This document shows positions 5,649 through 5,996 of a stretch of 5,996 bases of DNA, piece by piece; position 1 is the first letter of the stretch; every line of letters starts with the position of its first letter. A program made the position numbers and the translations under genes. Under the pieces are notes generated by a model that ran no database searches, was not told the origin of the DNA, and was given only the letters and a program-made list of their open reading frames with translations. The stretch spans positions 1-5,996 of the forward strand of contig USCW01000106.1 of the NCBI GenBank assembly GCA_900553315.1, in the 5' to 3' direction. The stretch is from an uncultured Eubacteriales bacterium. Its GTDB lineage: Bacteria; Bacillota; Clostridia; Christensenellales; Aristaeellaceae.

Positions 5649-5996
5649 TCATTGCCACTTCATGCGTCGATTGCGCAGTTTGCGCACCGTCTGCTGACCG
5701 TCGTAATAAGCCAGCGCCAGACGATACCGCCGTTTTTTCAGCAGCACTGCCGTCAGCCATCGACTCTGAGAGCCCACAAGCTCCCGGGTACATGCCGCCA
5801 CGCCCTCCGCCACGCGGGGATATGCGCAGAACTGCCGAAGCAGCGCAAGCCGCTCCCTCTGCGGCGCCTGTCCCCGAGCGAAGGACAGCTGCTTCAGCGC
5901 CTCATGAGCCGTCTGTACGCAATGCCGGGTCAAATACTTCTCAAACGCTCCCGGCGTAGGCGCGTTACGGCGGACGATCTCGTAAAAGCGGCTTTT
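5649..5996 (-). CDS. C-terminal part of a probable glycosyltransferase (gene continues beyond the window)
   Basis: The frame is open to the right edge of the window and ends at TGA 5649-5651, giving the last 115 residues of a protein whose start is outside. It begins KSRFYEIVRRNAPTPG and ends KKRRYRLALAYYDGQQT then a very basic tail, RKLRNRRMKWQ. The FYEIV segment, helix-rich composition and basic C-terminus resemble the variable C-terminal region of family 2 glycosyltransferases. No catalytic motif lies inside the window, so this assignment leans on that resemblance and on its position just upstream of a GT2 gene and a flippase. The stop overlaps an ATG of the next gene as ATGA, a sign of a shared operon. 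A TTG at 5931-5933 could be read as a start for a 94-residue protein, but the frame runs straight through it, so a longer upstream gene is more likely. Confidence 0.7.
   Translation of the reverse strand, partial: KSRFYEIVRRNAPTPGAFEKYLTRHCVQTAHEALKQLSFARGQAPQRERLALLRQFCAYPRVAEGVAACTRELVGSQSRWLTAVLLKKRRYRLALAYYDGQQTVRKLRNRRMKWQ

Noticed and set aside
1..5996. CRISPR array, rRNA or tRNA genes
   Set aside because: No regularly spaced direct repeats, rRNA-like segments or cloverleaf structures were seen on either strand.

Overview
The window looks like chromosomal DNA from a moderately GC-rich (high fifties per cent by eye) bacterium, most plausibly a Clostridia/Oscillospirales-type Firmicute. 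This is an inference from purine-rich Shine-Dalgarno sites (AGAAAGGAG, GGAGG, AAAGAGG) with 6-8 nt spacing, an extended -10 promoter, and the character of the glycosyltransferase and flippase proteins. No marker gene fixes the taxon. Every gene I accept is on the minus strand, so transcription runs from high to low coordinates.

Right part (5996 to about 2970): the end of a surface-polysaccharide operon. It holds the C-terminal part of an incomplete gene, probably a glycosyltransferase (5649-5996). Next are a complete family 2 glycosyltransferase (4660-5625) and a MOP-superfamily polysaccharide flippase (3103-4629). The genes are nearly contiguous: a possible ATGA overlap, then a 30 nt gap. 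A REP-like hairpin and a clear intrinsic terminator close the operon. The glycosyltransferases would build a lipid-linked glycan at the inner face of the membrane and the flippase would move it across.

Left part (about 2830 to 213): a self-contained two-gene operon with its own candidate promoter, RBS and terminator. The first gene (890-2779) encodes a 629-residue AAA+ protein. It has a complete ClpB/ClpA-type D2 ATPase module after an N-terminal region that resembles an AAA fold without a nucleotide-binding P-loop. The second gene (253-897) overlaps it by 8 nt and encodes a 214-residue protein of unknown function. Close coupling suggests the pair works together, and it is the best candidate here for an undescribed system.

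The left operon is bracketed by two copies of an approximately 105 nt repeat in inverted orientation (1-106 and 2975-3080; 36 of the first 40 positions identical). Each copy carries a GC-rich hairpin, and the right copy also carries the flippase terminator. The stretches 1-252 and 2780-3102 contain no credible gene; they hold these repeats, hairpins, terminators and the AAA+ promoter region.
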